Shown: positions 1-10,779, numbered from the stretch's first letter. The stretch is DNA of 64,000 nucleotides from Blastocladiella emersonii ATCC 22665 (GCA_025594325.1 JANHCV010000009.1:992001-1056000); one strand, 5' to 3'. Numbers and translations: made by a program. Notes: generated by a model not told the origin, from the sequence alone.

Positions 1-173
1 ACCGCGGAGCAGCACTGCGTCCAGATGTCGGCCGACGACTGCTCGTAGTAGTCGGTTTGCGGGGCGTGGATCGCGATGGCGCGCACGGCGGTCGCCAGGA
101 TCCGGCCCGCGTCGTCGATCACGGACGCCCGCGCGGACGAGGTGCCGACGTCGATGCCGATGTAGTGCTCCAT
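1..173 (-). CDS. FGGY-family carbohydrate kinase, N-terminal fragment
   Basis: The frame opens at ATG 173 on the minus strand and runs off the window edge, so only about 57 residues are visible. They begin MEHYIGIDVGTSSARASV, the phosphate-1 ATP-binding signature (D-x-G-T-S-S) of the FGGY/xylulokinase-ribulokinase family within the actin-like ATPase fold. These enzymes phosphorylate sugars or polyols in the cytosol. The spacing and the following ILATAVRAI and YYEQSSADIW segments match the FGGY domain N-terminus, where the Q-S-S-x-D-I-W part is typical. The substrate cannot be told from this fragment. The gene is divergent from the ITFG1-like gene, with 149 bp between the two ATGs, so they probably share a promoter region. 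Confidence 0.85.
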   Translation of the reverse strand, partial: MEHYIGIDVGTSSARASVIDDAGRILATAVRAIAIHAPQTDYYEQSSADIWTQCCSA

Positions 174-322
174 GGTTTCTCTCTAGTGGGATTGGGGAGA
201 GCGCGGACCGGATGCGGGCGGCGGGCGGCGACTTGAAGTTTGGAGGAGCACACGTGGGCGGCGTAGCTCGCTCAGCGACGCGACTTCCTTCCTCCCTCTA
301 ACCCGCACACCTCATCTAAACC

Positions 323-2500
323 ATGAATCGATCCGTGGCAAGACGCCTACTCGCCGCAACGCTGGCACTGGCGTGGGCCGGGCTCGCGGCGGGCGCCGTG
401 CAGCAGCAGGCCGCCATCACCACGGCGCTGTTCGCCGAGCGGCAGACGCTCGCGGACCTCGACGTGATTGCGTTCGGCGACGCTAACGGCGACAAGTTGT
501 AAGGTCCTCTCTCTGTCCGATGCGATCGCTGGCGCGGAGACTGACCTCTGCGAGGAGTGTAGCGCCGACGTGTTCGCCCTTGACGAGCACCGCCACATCC
601 TGTCGCTGCTCGTGTGGAACCCGAGTACGCCTGCCCGCACCCGCCCGACGCGCATCATCGCTGACCTGACGCGGTGTAGAGTCCAAAAAGTTCGAACTCC
701 CAACGCCGCGCGTCGCCATCGACGTGAGCAGCTCGCCGGGGCACTACATCGCGACCGCGGTGCCCGGCGACTTTGACGGGACGGGGTCGCTCGACCTCCT
801 CCTAACCCTCGCCAACGCGACCTCGGGCACGCTGAGCTACGACGTCGAGCTCGCGACCGGCGCCAACGGCACCTTCACGCGCGCCGCGCAACCCCTCATC
901 ATGGGCATGCGCGACGCCGAGCCGACGCTCGCCGATGTATCGGGCCAGCTGATGCTCGACATTCTGGGGATCGCGCCGGGCAACGGGAACGAGACTGCGG
1001 GGCTCGCGCGGTGGCCCAACGTCGCCCTCACCACGCCCGTGACGCCGTTCGCCGCGACCCCCGTGCCCATGAACGCGTCGATGTGCGTCCCCGCGGCAGG
1101 CCACTCGAACGCGTTCGTCGACCTCGACGGCGACTGCTCCCCGGACCTGTTCCTGACGTGCGCCGACGGGTCGTTCCAGGTGTGGACGACGACGGCCGCG
1201 CGCGAGGTCGCTCCCATCCTGGAAAACGGGCGCGCCGCCGAGTTTGCGACCGCGTGGCGGCTCGTGCGCAAGGGAACGGTCCCGGCGGGCGCGGGCCCGA
1301 TCGCGTTCGCGGACATGGACGCCGACGGCACGCTCGACGCCGTGTTCACCGTGTGCGCGGGCGCGGCCCCGTGCGCCGTGCACGTCGTGTACAACCGGCA
1401 GATCCCGCTATGCGCTTCGTCTTCCGCCGATACGGGAGGGTGGAACGAGTGCCGCACGCTCGACGCCCTGTGCTCGGCGGACCCAGCGTTCCGGCTCGAT
1501 TTCGCGGCCGCACACGTCATCCCGCTGCCGGCGGGCAGCAACGCAGCAGCGGCGCGCGGCGCGTCGGACCTGAGCCGGCTGCGCGTCGGCGACCTCAACC
1601 TCGACGGGTACCCGGACCTGCTGTTCGTGTCGGGCGGCGCGCTCGAGATCCTCGAGAACGTGCCGTGCGTTCGCGGGCTCGCGGGGGGCAACTGCGCGGC
1701 GGCGGCAACGCTGTCGAGCGACCCGCGCGCGTTCGTCCCCGTCGCGCACGGGATCCCGCCGCACCGCGACCTGTTCGACGCGGCGTGGTTTGACCTGGAT
1801 GAGAATGGGTCGCTCGACGTGATGCTGCGGCTCGCTGACGGGAAGAGCACCCCGCGGACCGTCTTTTACGAGAACAAGCTCACGAATGACGCGTTTTTCA
1901 TCAAGACGGTGACGACGGGGGCCGCGGCGGCGGGGGCGGCCGCAGGGTGTGCGGGGCGCGGCGAGTGCCAGGTCCACGGCGTCAACGCGCTCGGGTCCAG
2001 CTTCAAGCTCACGGTCACGGACCCGCAGGGGCGGACCAAGGCGATCCAGAGTGCGCCGTCTCTCGCTGTAACAGCTGGCCGCGATCGAGCACTAACACCC
2101 GGTCCACTGTGTAGTGACGCAGCCGTACCAGTCAGCGCACCAGACGCTACACCTGCCGTACGCCTTCTCGGGTCTGGGCCGCACCAACAACTACATCGAA
2201 ACCCTGGCCGTCGGCGTGTCGCGCAACGTGTCGGCGCGGACCTCGTTTGCCGGGATCATCCCGAACTCGCAGCTCGTCGTGTACCCGCCGCGCGCCGGGT
2301 CGGGGACCACCAACTCGGCGGCAGCCATGATCGCGGGCGGGACCGGGTGGCGCATCGAGCTGTTCATCAACCCGGGCCAGTACGCGCTCGCGGTGCTCAC
2401 GGTCCTGATCGTCGCGCTCGTCGCGCTCGGCGTCATCACGGGCCTGCTCCACTGGGCCGAGCGGCGCGAGGACGAGCGCGAGAAGATTGCGTGGATCTGA
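323..2500 (+). CDS. ITFG1: ITFG1/TIP (LINKIN)-like FG-GAP repeat membrane protein
   Basis: Four exons are modelled: 323-498, 563-624, 680-2050 and 2115-2500, giving 664 aa (animal ITFG1 is about 610). Phases agree at all junctions, and the join rebuilds a calcium-binding FG-GAP segment (FGDANGDKFADVFALD) that no single reading frame contains. Order: signal peptide (about residues 1-24), FG-GAP/VCBS beta-propeller blades with repeated D-x-D-x-D-G loops (DFDGTGSLD, DLDGDCSPD, DMDADGTLD, DLNLDGYPD, DLDENGSLD), a conserved GLGRTNNYIETLAVGV region, then one transmembrane helix near the C-terminus (ALAVLTVLIVALVALGVIT) and a short charged tail. The family is a type I membrane protein linked to cell adhesion and modulation of T cells in animals; its role in microbes is unclear. 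The 2050/2115 splice site is the least certain junction. Confidence 0.88.
499..562 (+). other. Intron 1 of the ITFG1-like gene
   Basis: A 64-nt intron with donor GTAAGG and acceptor TGTAG. It is one of only four introns modelled here without C at donor position +4. Confidence 0.8.
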
Positions 2501-2654
2501 TTCGTGGGACGTGATGCGCCACGGCGTGACGCCCGCGCGGACGTGCATGCATGCATTCAGCGATGGATGATACATGCGTTTTCTCTCTCGTCCACCTCGC
2601 GCCTCCTTTGCTCTCTCGCTGAAGCCCATCGACGAAATTTCCCGACGCAGCACC

Positions 2655-2952
2655 ATGTCACAGCACAACAACAACGCCTCGCCCGATACAGCATCAGCCC
2701 AGACTCTCAAGGACCTCATGGAGGTCCTGAAGCAGGGGGTCGAGCGGAACCGGCTGGACCTACAGGAGCTGGCTGCGCCAGGAGACGCAGCAGCTCCGCG
2801 CAGAGTCGCAGGCGCACCACGAGCAGTTGCAGAAGCTGTCCGAGAACACAGAGTACATGAGTACAAACATCCAGGACGTCAAGGAGCGGCTGCAGCGCCT
2901 CGAGGATGTGGTTCGCTGGTCGGCCAAGCCGAAGACGACCGCGCGCGCCTAA
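2655..2952 (+). pseudogene. Small coiled-coil protein with an apparent frame break
   Basis: An ATG at 2655 opens a frame reading SAQTLKDLMEVLKQGVERNRLDLQEL, which loses helical character after about 2772. From about 2775 the neighbouring frame continues as a typical heptad coiled coil (WLRQETQQLRAESQ, LQKLSENTEYMSTN, IQDVKERLQRLEDVV) to a TAA at 2950-2952. Together they would make a protein of about 98 residues that is almost entirely coiled coil. A +1 shift near 2770-2775 is needed. The only GT-AG excision that restores the frame is about 27 nt, far shorter than any other intron here. So this is a recent frameshift, a sequencing error or an ultrashort intron. It resembles HSBP1-type small coiled coils in size only; I do not assign it. 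Confidence 0.4.
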
Positions 2953-3355
2953 CCGCTTTCACGGAGGCCTAAGACAGATCGATACGGGGGCCGACATGCA
3001 TCGCTGCTCGCGTCGCAGTCCTCCCGCACCTCCCCGATAGTCGCGACCTCCTCTCCCTTAATCCTTTCCTGCCAGTGCCTGTGGCCATACATGTTTCTAT
3101 ACCGACCTCCTGCATTTGATAGGTCGCGCTTCGGCGTCGCGATGCGAGGAGTGATGGGACGCGCGTGGTTCGCGGCACGCGTCGGCGGCGTGACCGAGGT
3201 GGGCGATCGCGTTTCTCAGGTTTTCGTTCACGCTCACGGGAGGTCGCCGCCGCCGCCGCCACGCCCACCTCACTTTGGCGCGCGCTCCTCTTCTCGGCGC
3301 CAACGCTTGCACCACGCAGCTCACGCAACGTAACACCACCCGGCGCAACCCCACC
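2953..3355. other. Intergenic, upstream of STT3
   Basis: About 400 bp with no convincing gene. It should contain the STT3 promoter and leader. A short (CCG)n-rich stretch lies at about 3247-3262. Confidence 0.6.
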
Positions 3356-5629
3356 ATGGCAGTCGCCGGACCCGACGGCGGCGCGGGCCGCCTGCTGCGC
3401 GCCGCGATCCTCGCGCTCATCTTCACGGTCGCCTTCTCAACGCGCCTCTTCTCGGTGATCCGCTTCGAGTCGGTCATCCACGAGTTTGACCCGTACGCTT
3501 GCCGCGCACCACGGTGCCGTGCCCCCGGCTAACGCGTTTTTGCGGGATGTAGATGGTTCAACTACCGCACGACGCAGAAGCTCGTGGCCGACGGACTGTA
3601 CGAGTTCTGGAACTGGTTCGACGAGCGGTCGTGGTACCCGCTGGGCCGCGTGGTCGGCGGCACCGTGTACCCTGGCCTGATGGTGACGGCGGGCGTCATG
3701 CACAACGTGCTGCACCTGCTGCACTTCCCCGTCGACATCCGCAACATCTGCGTGTTCCTGGCCCCGGTCTTCTCGACCGCCACCTCGCTCGCCGTCTACC
3801 TGCTGACCTCCGAGATCCACTCCAAGGGCGCGGGTCTGTTCGCCGCCGGATTCATCGCGGTCGCGCCCGGGTACATTTCGCGGTCGGTCGCCGGGTCCTA
3901 CGACAACGAGGGGATCGCCATCTTCCTGCTCATGTTCACCTTCTACCTGTGGATCAAGGCCGTCAAGCTCGGGTCGGCGCTGTACGCGGCGGTCGCCGCC
4001 GCCTTCTACTTCTACATGGTGGCCGCGTGGGGCGGCTACGTGTTCATCACGAACCTGATCCCGCTGCACGCCTTCGTGCTGGTGCTCATGGGCCGGTTCT
4101 CGCCCAAGGTCTACGTCGCGTACACGACCTGGTACGCGCTCGGCACGCTCGCCTCGATGCAGGTCCCGTTCGTCGGGTTCCAGCCCGTCTTCACGTCCGA
4201 GCACATGGCCGCCATGGGCGTGTTCGGCCTGCTGCAGCTCGTCGCCTTCGTCGATTTCCTGCACGCCCACGTGTCGCCCGCGCACTTCCGCGTCCTGTTC
4301 CGCTCGTTCGTCCTCCTCGTCGCGGGCGTGCTCGCCGTCGCGCTCTCGGTCCTCGCGGCATCGGGCGTCATCGCCCCCTGGACCGGCCGCTTCTACTCGC
4401 TGTGGGACACGGGGTACGCGAAAAAGTACATTCCGATCATCGCGTCCGTGTCCGAGCACCAGCCGACCGCGTGGTCGTCCTTCTTCTTCGACCTCCAGGC
4501 CCTCGTGTTCCTGTTCCCCGCCGGCGTCTACCTGTGCTTCCGCGAGCTGCGCGACGAGCACGTGTTTGTCATCCTCTACGCCGTGTTCGCCAGCTACTTT
4601 GCGGGCGTCATGGTCCGCCTCATGCTCACCCTCACGCCCATCGTGTGTGTCGCCGGCGGCGTCGCGGTCGCGACCCTGATCCAGACGTACTCGGCGACCC
4701 CCGACGATGACGACGAGGAGGGGATTGACGAGGCCATCAAGAAGACCAACGGCGGCAAGCGTGTGGCCAAGGCCGCGTCCGCATCCCCCAAAACGCCCCG
4801 CGTGCGCGCGTCCGAGCTCAAGTACCTCGTGTGCGGCGTGCTCGCGCTCGTCCTGTCGGTGTTCGCGATGCACTCGACGTGGGTCACGTCCAACGCGTAC
4901 TCGTCGCCGTCGATCGTGCTCTCGTCGCGCGGCGCCGACGGGTCGCAGGTGATCATCGACGACTTCCGCGAGGCGTACTACTGGCTGCGCAAGAACACGG
5001 CCGACGACGCGAAAGTGCTGGCGTGGTGGGACTACGGGTACCAGCTCGCCGGCATGGCGAACCGGACCACGCTCGTCGACAACAACACGTGGAACAACAC
5101 GCACATTGCGACGGTCGGGCTCGCCATGGCGTCGACGGAAGACAAGGCGTACGAGGTCATGGCCAAGCTCGACGTCGACTACGTGCTCGTCATCTTCGGC
5201 GGGCTCATCGGGTACTCGGGCGACGATATCAACAAGTTCCTGTGGATGATCCGTATCGGCGAGGGCGTCTACCCGAGCCAGCTCCAGGAGGCCAAGTTCT
5301 TCACCGACCGCGGCGAGTACCGCGTCGACGACGCGGCGCCTGCAACGATGCGCAACTCGCTCCTCTACAAGCTTTCGTATTACCGGTTCAACGAGCTGTA
5401 CGGCGGCACGGGCTACGACCGCGTCCGCGGATCCGCCATTGCCTCGAAACCCATCAAGCTCCACACCCTCGACGAGGCATACACCACCGAAAACTGGATC
5501 GTCCGCATCTACAAGCGCCGCGCGCCCGACGCACTGGGGCGGTCGCTCAAGGACGCGGCCGCGTTCGACGACGGCAAGCGCCGGCGGAAGCGCCGCCAGC
5601 GCGCTGCCGCTGCCGGTTCCCGCAAGTAA
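3356..5629 (+). CDS. STT3: Oligosaccharyltransferase catalytic subunit STT3
   Basis: Two exons (3356-3492 and 3553-5629) give 737 aa, normal for STT3. STT3 transfers the lipid-linked oligosaccharide to Asn of N-x-S/T sequons in the ER lumen. The splice rebuilds the invariant first-loop motif HEFDPWFNYR. Further hallmarks are the second D-x-E-type site [11 protein letters not shown], about 11-13 hydrophobic transmembrane segments, and the sequon-binding WWDYG motif at about residue 537, followed by [17 protein letters not shown]. After the WWDYG region comes the DxxK-like segment ([14 protein letters not shown]). The C-terminus is lysine/arginine rich. The intron uses GTACGC and a TGTAG acceptor. 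The gene converges on the LIM gene, with 37 bp between stop codons. Confidence 0.97.
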
Positions 5630-5666
5630 GCACAAAACTGATGATACATTTCTCATTCCCCATCTA

Positions 5667-7064
5667 CTACTTGCGTGGCGTCTGCCCACCCGCAACCTCG
5701 CGCCGCGCACCATGGCTCGCGCAGTACGCGACCCCACCGACGACCACCACGCCCCCCACCGCGAGCCGCGCCGGCATCGCGCCCGCCGCCGTCGCCGCGC
5801 GGCAGTCGCCGCACACCAGGCACCCGGCGTGCCACACGCGCGCGCCCACGACCGCGGCTTCCGCGCGGTACACGGCGCCGCCGCACGACGTGCACGGCAC
5901 CGAGCCCGCGTGTGCGAACGCCGACGCGTCATCCCCCAAAGCGGGCACGACGAGGCGCGGCGGCGGAGGCGGGGGTGGGGTTGAGAGGGGTTGCGAGGGA
6001 GAGGAGGGGTTGGGGTTGGGCGCGGACTCGAACCGCGCGGCGAGCGACGTGACGGACCGGCGGCCCTGCTTCGGGCGCGTCGGCGACCCAGCGGGGGTGA
6101 GCTTGAACCGTTTCGCGGGCCGCGGCGCGGGGTCGGTCGTCGCCGACTCGAACTTGCGCGCGATGGCCGAGGACGAGCGTTTCGCGCCCGTTGCGAGGAC
6201 GATGGGGGTGGACGCGACGGCAGTGGGTTTCGAGGCGGACGCCGTCAGGTGCTCGATGCGCACGCGGACCGAGGGGGCCGAGGCCAGCGGCGGGGAGACG
6301 GGTTTCGCGGTGGACGAGGTGGAGGTGGTCGAGGAGATGCTCAGGCGCGAGGTCGGGCGCGGCGGGGTCGCGGGGGCGGCGGCCGAAGCGGCGGCGGCGC
6401 GGTTCGGGCTGCGGCTGCGGCTGCGGCTCGCGCGGGACCGCTTGGAGGCTATGCGGACGGCGAAGTGAGTTGAGGGAACGGGGAACGATGCGCGCGATCG
6501 GCAACGTACGGATCGGCGACAGACGGTCAGCGGGACTCGCCGGGCGCGACGACGACGACGCCGATCCGAGCGAAGACGTCTTGGCGCTCAGGCGCGACGA
6601 GCGGCGCAGCACGGGCGTCTTGGACTTGTCGTCGTCGTCGTCCTCCTCATTGGCGGGTTCTACACCGCGAAAGTGGGTTGGTCAGGCGATGGACCGGACG
6701 GAGTGCATACACTCAACCCCTGATGCGTACCCTGCGACGACCGCGCCGGCGTCGGTGCGCCGAGCGTGGCGCGGTGCGAGCGGCGCGCCGGGGCCCCTGC
6801 CGATGTCGTCTGCTCTTCAGTCGTTACGACGATGGCGGGTGCCGCGGCCGCTGGCGCGATGACCACGGCCTCCTCGTTGGGCGCGGAGACGAACACGGGC
6901 GGCGCGGGCTTTTCGACAGAACCGGACCCCGAGGTGCGCGACTGCCACATCTCGCGGCGCGCGGAAAACTCGGCGCGGCCGAGCTTGGGCGAGGTGCCCG
7001 TGATGCTGCGGCGCGGGTGGGTCACGGCCTCGGCGCGTTTCAGCGGCGAGACGGGGAGGGTCAT
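5667..7064 (-). CDS. Single LIM-domain protein with long basic disordered region
   Basis: Three exons on the minus strand (7064-6731, 6659-6510, 6448-5667) join in phase to give 421 aa. Residues 1-345 are low complexity, rich in Ser/Pro/Ala/Arg, with an acidic patch (NEEDDDDDKSK), repeated RRS-type basic motifs and an RS-rich stretch (SRSRSRS). One LIM zinc finger lies near residues 347-410: CTSC, then HAGC-LVCGDC and a C-x2-H end (CASH), matching C-x2-C-x17-H-x2-C-x2-C-x2-C...C-x2-H. LIM domains bind protein partners, often at the cytoskeleton or in the nucleus; no catalytic domain is present. The second intron is 61 nt with GTACGT. The exact start is uncertain because the N-terminus is compositionally biased. 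Confidence 0.72.
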
Positions 7065-7381
7065 TAAGTCGAAAGTTGATACGGTGCAAGATGGTGCGAG
7101 GGTTGAGGGGGGAGAGAGGGGGAGGGGAGGGAGGGGTGGCGGCTTTTTGTAAGGGCGCAAACTTTGCCGTGGAACGGCGAGCAGTGGACCGACCGGCGAG
7201 GAAAGGCGAAACGAGGCGCGTTTCCGCCCGCACGTGGGCGTCGGCGGAGCGCGTCACTCAGCCACCCGCCCACTCGGCTCGATGGCGCTCAGGAAGACGA
7301 GGGTGTGGCGACGACGCGAGGAAGAGAATATATGGAACAGAGAGAGGGACGGCAAGCTCGAGTGGTGGGCGGCGGCGGGGG
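7065..7381. other. Intergenic between LIM gene start and Snf7 stop
   Basis: About 317 bp that presumably carries the LIM promoter. A G/A-rich purine run at 7101-7135 (GAGG/GGGAG type) is the only structure I see. Confidence 0.5.
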
Positions 7382-8286
7382 CTACATGGCCTGCGATGGA
7401 GCGGCGTCAGCGCGCGAACGAGTAAGAGGAGACGTGCGAGCGCACGCACCATGGACGCCTTGAGCATGGCGAGTTCCGCCTCCTCGTCCTCGTCGATGAC
7501 CTGGCCCTTGGTCGGGCGCGGTGGCTGCGCGACGGCTGGATTCGCGGGATGTCAGCGCGCCGTCTCGGTCTCCCACACAAAAAAGCGTACCAGGCTCGGT
7601 CGTCGGCACGTTGGGCGCCGAGATGGGCACGTTCTCGAGGCCGAGCAGCTTGCTGTCGAGCTCCTCCTGCTCGAGCAGCTCGAGCTCGGCGTTGAGCTCG
7701 TCCTCGTCCATGTCCATGCCCATGCCGACGGGCTGCGAGATGGCGTCCGAGATCTCGTTGGCCAGGTCCATTTGGTCGCGGATCTCGTCCATGGTCTGGT
7801 CCACCTTGTTGATGTCCCTACGCGGTGCGCGCGAGGAGTGAGCGCGCGTTTCGGAGAGAACCCCGTCAAAGAGACCGTACATGGCGCCGTGAATCTCCTT
7901 CATGGCATCGGCGCCCATCTTCATGGCCTTCATGGCCTCGAGGTTGACGTTGGCGTTCTCGATGGTGCCCATCTGCGTCTCGATGGTCATGCGCGCGCCC
8001 GAGATCTTCTCGATCTGCGTCTCGTACATTTTCTTGCGCTTGAGCGCCATGAGCGCGGCTACACACCACCACTCTCGAGTCAGCGCAGACGGCATCGGAT
8101 ACGCCCCGGCAGAACGCACGCACCGCGCTTGTTATTGGTCGCATTGGCCTTGGCCGTCTTGAGCTCGTTGTCGATCTTGGTCTGCAGGTACCGCTCGCGC
8201 TTCTCGAGCATGTCGAGCGTCTCGCGCAGCCGGATGATGGCGTCCTTGGGCGTCGTCTTTGGCTTGCCCCTTCCAAACAGATGCAT
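7382..8286 (-). CDS. SNF7: ESCRT-III subunit Snf7/CHMP4
   Basis: Five exons (8286-8124, 8058-7881, 7817-7591, 7535-7450, 7390-7382) join in phase to 220 aa, the usual Snf7/CHMP4 size. Snf7 polymerises on endosomal membranes to drive intralumenal vesicle budding and scission. The N-terminus MHLFGRGK with basic residues is the membrane-binding anchor. Helices alpha1-alpha2 follow (KDAIIRLRETLDMLEKRERYLQ; AALMALKRKKMYETQIEKI; GTIENANVNLEAMKAMK), then DINKVDQTMDEIRDQMDLANEISDAISQ, which closely matches yeast Snf7. The acidic MIM-type C-terminus ends EAELAMLKASMAM. Splicing the third intron at GTACGG rebuilds IHGAMDINKV; leaving it in would add about 21 odd residues. The last exon is only three codons. 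Confidence 0.93.
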
Positions 8287-8756
8287 CGTGGTGGCGGTCG
8301 CGCGGGCGGGCGGGCAGTCGGGTTGCGAGGGGGAGTGCGCGTGCGGCGCGTGCGCAGAGTTACGTGGCAAGCAAAGGCGTGCGTGCGATGGGCAGCGGGA
8401 GCGAGAGGGAGGCGGGGGAGAGAGAGAACGCACGAAAGGAAGAGCGACGCGCCACGCCGAGGCGAAGCGGAACGCCACGTGCGCGCGCGTGCGTGGCGCC
8501 CGCCGGCCCGCTCGCGTCGTTCTTGCTTGGCTCCCGGCCTCGCGCCGCGCCCCTTCGCGCTCTCTCCCTCGCGTGCTCGGCTCGAGAGCTGACAAACTCG
8601 TCTGGGTGCAAGCGACCTCTCGCAACGCCACGATCCGTCCACGTCAAATGTATCCCATGCAATCTCGCGCCGCGACGCGTCCATGAGTGATCGAGTCGCT
8701 CATCGCGCACGCGCCTCCCTCCCCCATGCATAGCCGCCGCCACCAACTCTCGCGAC
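8287..8756. other. Divergent promoter region, Snf7 / MOB1
   Basis: About 470 bp between two divergently transcribed conserved genes. It is GC-rich, with GA-rich blocks at 8400-8440. Nothing codes convincingly. Confidence 0.55.
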
Positions 8757-9733
8757 ATGAGCTTCTTCAACATCCGGTACGCATCGCCGCGATGGACCTG
8801 CCGAGCGCGATCGCTCACAACGGAAGCCACTGCAGGTCCAAGATCAAGAGCGCGAGAAAGACGTCGGCGTCGGTGCCCAAGCCACTCTTCCTCACCGCGC
8901 CCTACGTCTCGTCGGTCCTCGTCAAGGGGAGCTTCCAGCCCATGGTCCAGCTCCCCGCCCAGATCGACCGCGACGAGTGGCTCGCCGCCAACGGTACGCG
9001 GATCGCGCGCGGATGGGCGGGTGTGTGCGTGGGCTGACGATTGCGCGCGTCTAGTCTTTGACTTTTTCCAGTACATCTCGCTCTTCTCGGGCACCATCTC
9101 CGAGTTCTGCACCGTCAAGGAGTGCAGCACCATGAGCGCCGGCGCAGGGTAGGTATGCCTTGCCTCGTTCGCTCGCTCTCGCACTCGAATCCGCCGGTCC
9201 TCGATCGCTCGCTCGCCTTCACGAATCCTCGCTCGCTCTCGCACTCGCCTCCGCCGGTCCTCGCTCGCCCACCCGCCCTGGCCGATCCTCGCCCACACCC
9301 ACCTCCCGTCGTCGCCCCCGCGCCACCACTCACCCCACCACGCACACTCCCCTCGTCCAGAACCGAGTACGCGTGGGTCGACGCACAAAAGCGCGCCAAC
9401 AAGGTCGCCGCGCCGCAGTACATCGACAGCGCCACCACGTGGATCCAGGGCCAGCTCGACGACCCAGAAGTGTTCCCGACCAAGTCGGGCCAGCCGTTCC
9501 CGAAAGACCACCCCGCCACCGTCAAGACCGCCTTCAAGCACATGTTCCGCATCCTCGCCCACATCTACCACGCCCACTACGACAAGATCCTGCACCTCCA
9601 CGCCGAGGCCCACCTCAACACCCTGTTCGCGCATTTCGTCTGCTTCGCCAAGGAGTTTGACCTGCTCGACAAAAAGGACACGGACGTGCTCAAGGACCTG
9701 ATTGCCGAGTTCGAGGCGCAGAATCTGTGCTGA
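8757..9733 (+). CDS. MOB1: MOB kinase activator 1
   Basis: Four exons (8757-8776, 8836-8993, 9055-9148, 9361-9733) give 214 aa, matching MOB1 (216 aa). MOB1 binds and activates NDR/LATS-family kinases in the mitotic exit/Hippo pathway. The first exon encodes only MSFFNI plus two bases. Zinc ligands are present: EFCTVKEC (C-x4-C) and HIYHAH (H-x4-H). Other conserved blocks are NVFDFFQYISLFSGTISEFC, STMSAGAGTEYAWVD, AAPQYIDSATTWIQGQLDD, FPTKSGQPFPKD and EAHLNTLFAHFVCFAKEFDL. The third intron (9149-9360, 212 nt) is much the longest intron in the window and holds a repeat. Confidence 0.95.
9166..9270 (+). repeat. Imperfect tandem duplication inside MOB1 intron 3
   Basis: Two copies of a ~40-bp CT-rich block, each with GCTCGCTCTCGCACTCG followed by TCCGCCGGTCCTCG, lie about 60 bp apart. 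The duplication explains why this intron is two to three times longer than its neighbours. Confidence 0.7.
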
Positions 9734-9832
9734 CCTCGCGCGGGTGGGGGGTTGATTGATAGTTTCTTGCTCGCTCGCTTGATCGGTTGCATTTGGGACC
9801 GCCGCCTACAATACATTTTCGCCTCGTTCCAC

Positions 9833-10339
9833 TCATTTCGACTCGCCGCGCGCAGTTTGGGTGACTCGGTGGGCCTGCGGCGCTCCTGCCCGAGGCTCGG
9901 AGACGGAGAAAAGTATCTCGCGCGCGTCACGTGATAAATCGACGCGTCTCACAGGTTTCGAAACGCGTCGCGACGCGGCCTTCGCGTCAGCTGAGACGTC
10001 TGAAATGTCCAGAAAGCGACGTAGGTTATCGAAACCACTGTCCATTACCTCAAATAGGGTCTTGCGCGGCCCGCGTGGCCACGTCCGTTCACAAGCGAAA
10101 CTTGCGCAGTCGGCCATGACTTGGCTAAGCGAGGAAGAGGTGTACGCAGGGGTTGAATTACTGCGGTTCGAGTCTTTCGCCAGCTTGTCAACGAGCTTGC
10201 GCAGTCGCTCCAGGTCATTCGTTTTGATGACAGACAGGAAGTTGGGGTCCACGGCTGCCACCTGCTGAGATGCATTCGAGCGAAGGGGGCGCAGCGGCCG
10301 CGCAGGGCCGTGCGCCTGACCTGCTTGAGCAGGTAGCAT
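9833..10339 (-). CDS. Small orphan protein, dispersed-family member A
   Basis: I do not recognise this protein by family. From the first in-frame ATG (10339) it would be 168 aa. Residues about 27-85 (AAVDPNFLSVIKTNDLERLR, then KLVDKLAKDSN, ending SQVMADCASFACE) share the pattern of four other small orphans in this window (36.8, 37.8, 53.3 and 55.0 kb): a hydrophobic helix with L-x2-L-x3-L, a Pro/Ser/Thr linker, then T/S-x2-hydrophobic-x3-hydrophobic. The reading frame passes through the composite motif at 9927-9953, so its last ~40 codons are probably non-coding and the true 3' end may lie upstream. Confidence 0.4.
   Translation of the reverse strand: MLPAQAGQAHGPARPLRPLRSNASQQVAAVDPNFLSVIKTNDLERLRKLVDKLAKDSNRSNSTPAYTSSSLSQVMADCASFACERTWPRGPRKTLFEVMDSGFDNLRRFLDISDVSADAKAASRRVSKPVRRVDLSRDAREILFSVSEPRAGAPQAHRVTQTARGESK
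9927..9953 (+). repeat. Composite CACGTG-N8-ACGCGT element (E1)
   Basis: GTCACGTG, 8 bp, then ACGCGTCTCACA. A CTCGC block lies at the -11 side (9918-9922). Forward orientation (ACGCGT to the right). Confidence 0.75.
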
Positions 10340-10749
10340 TGTGGGCAGCTGTTGGTGAACGGATACCGAGTGGAGAGGAGGAGGAGGAATGATTGCTAGC
10401 GGGCGACTAACGCGTTGTGGTGTTTGCTCCCCCACAACGAGCCTACTTGTATGCACACATCACTCGTACGCACGCACGCACGCACTAGAGTCATGCGCCG
10501 TGTGCATATCAGGTTCGCAAATCCCTTGCTCGATGAATGATTGAGCCTGCATCACTCGCTGCATCACTAGTTCGCGCGGCTCCGACGTCCCGTCGCAACG
10601 TTTGGCTCCCTGAACACGGTGGTTCCCGCTCCAGGCGGTCGCATTTTGTTGTTCCAAGCTGGCAAGGCCGTGGGCCTCAAGTTTTGGAGCGCGAAAATCG
10701 CGCGCGTTGAGCCACACCCGCACACAGAGGTCACTAACCAGTGACCAAG

Positions 10750-10779
10750 GTGCGATCCTTCTTATAAGAAGGATCGCAC
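10750..10779. repeat. 30-bp perfect palindrome centred on TTATAA
   Basis: Bases 10750-10779 read identically on both strands. The left arm is GTGCGATCCTTCTTA and its exact reverse complement follows with no spacer. It can form a cruciform or bind a dimeric protein. It sits just downstream of the ATG of the weak ORF ending at 10460. Confidence 0.9.

Noticed and set aside
3437-5932. An 831-codon antisense frame over STT3
   Set aside because: Same codon-bias shadow; the sense frame has all STT3 motifs.
7801-7881. Snf7 without its third intron (continuous frame adds about 21 residues)
   Set aside because: The insert (YGLFDGVLSETRAHSSRAPR) is absent from Snf7 proteins, and splicing at GTACGG restores the family sequence exactly.
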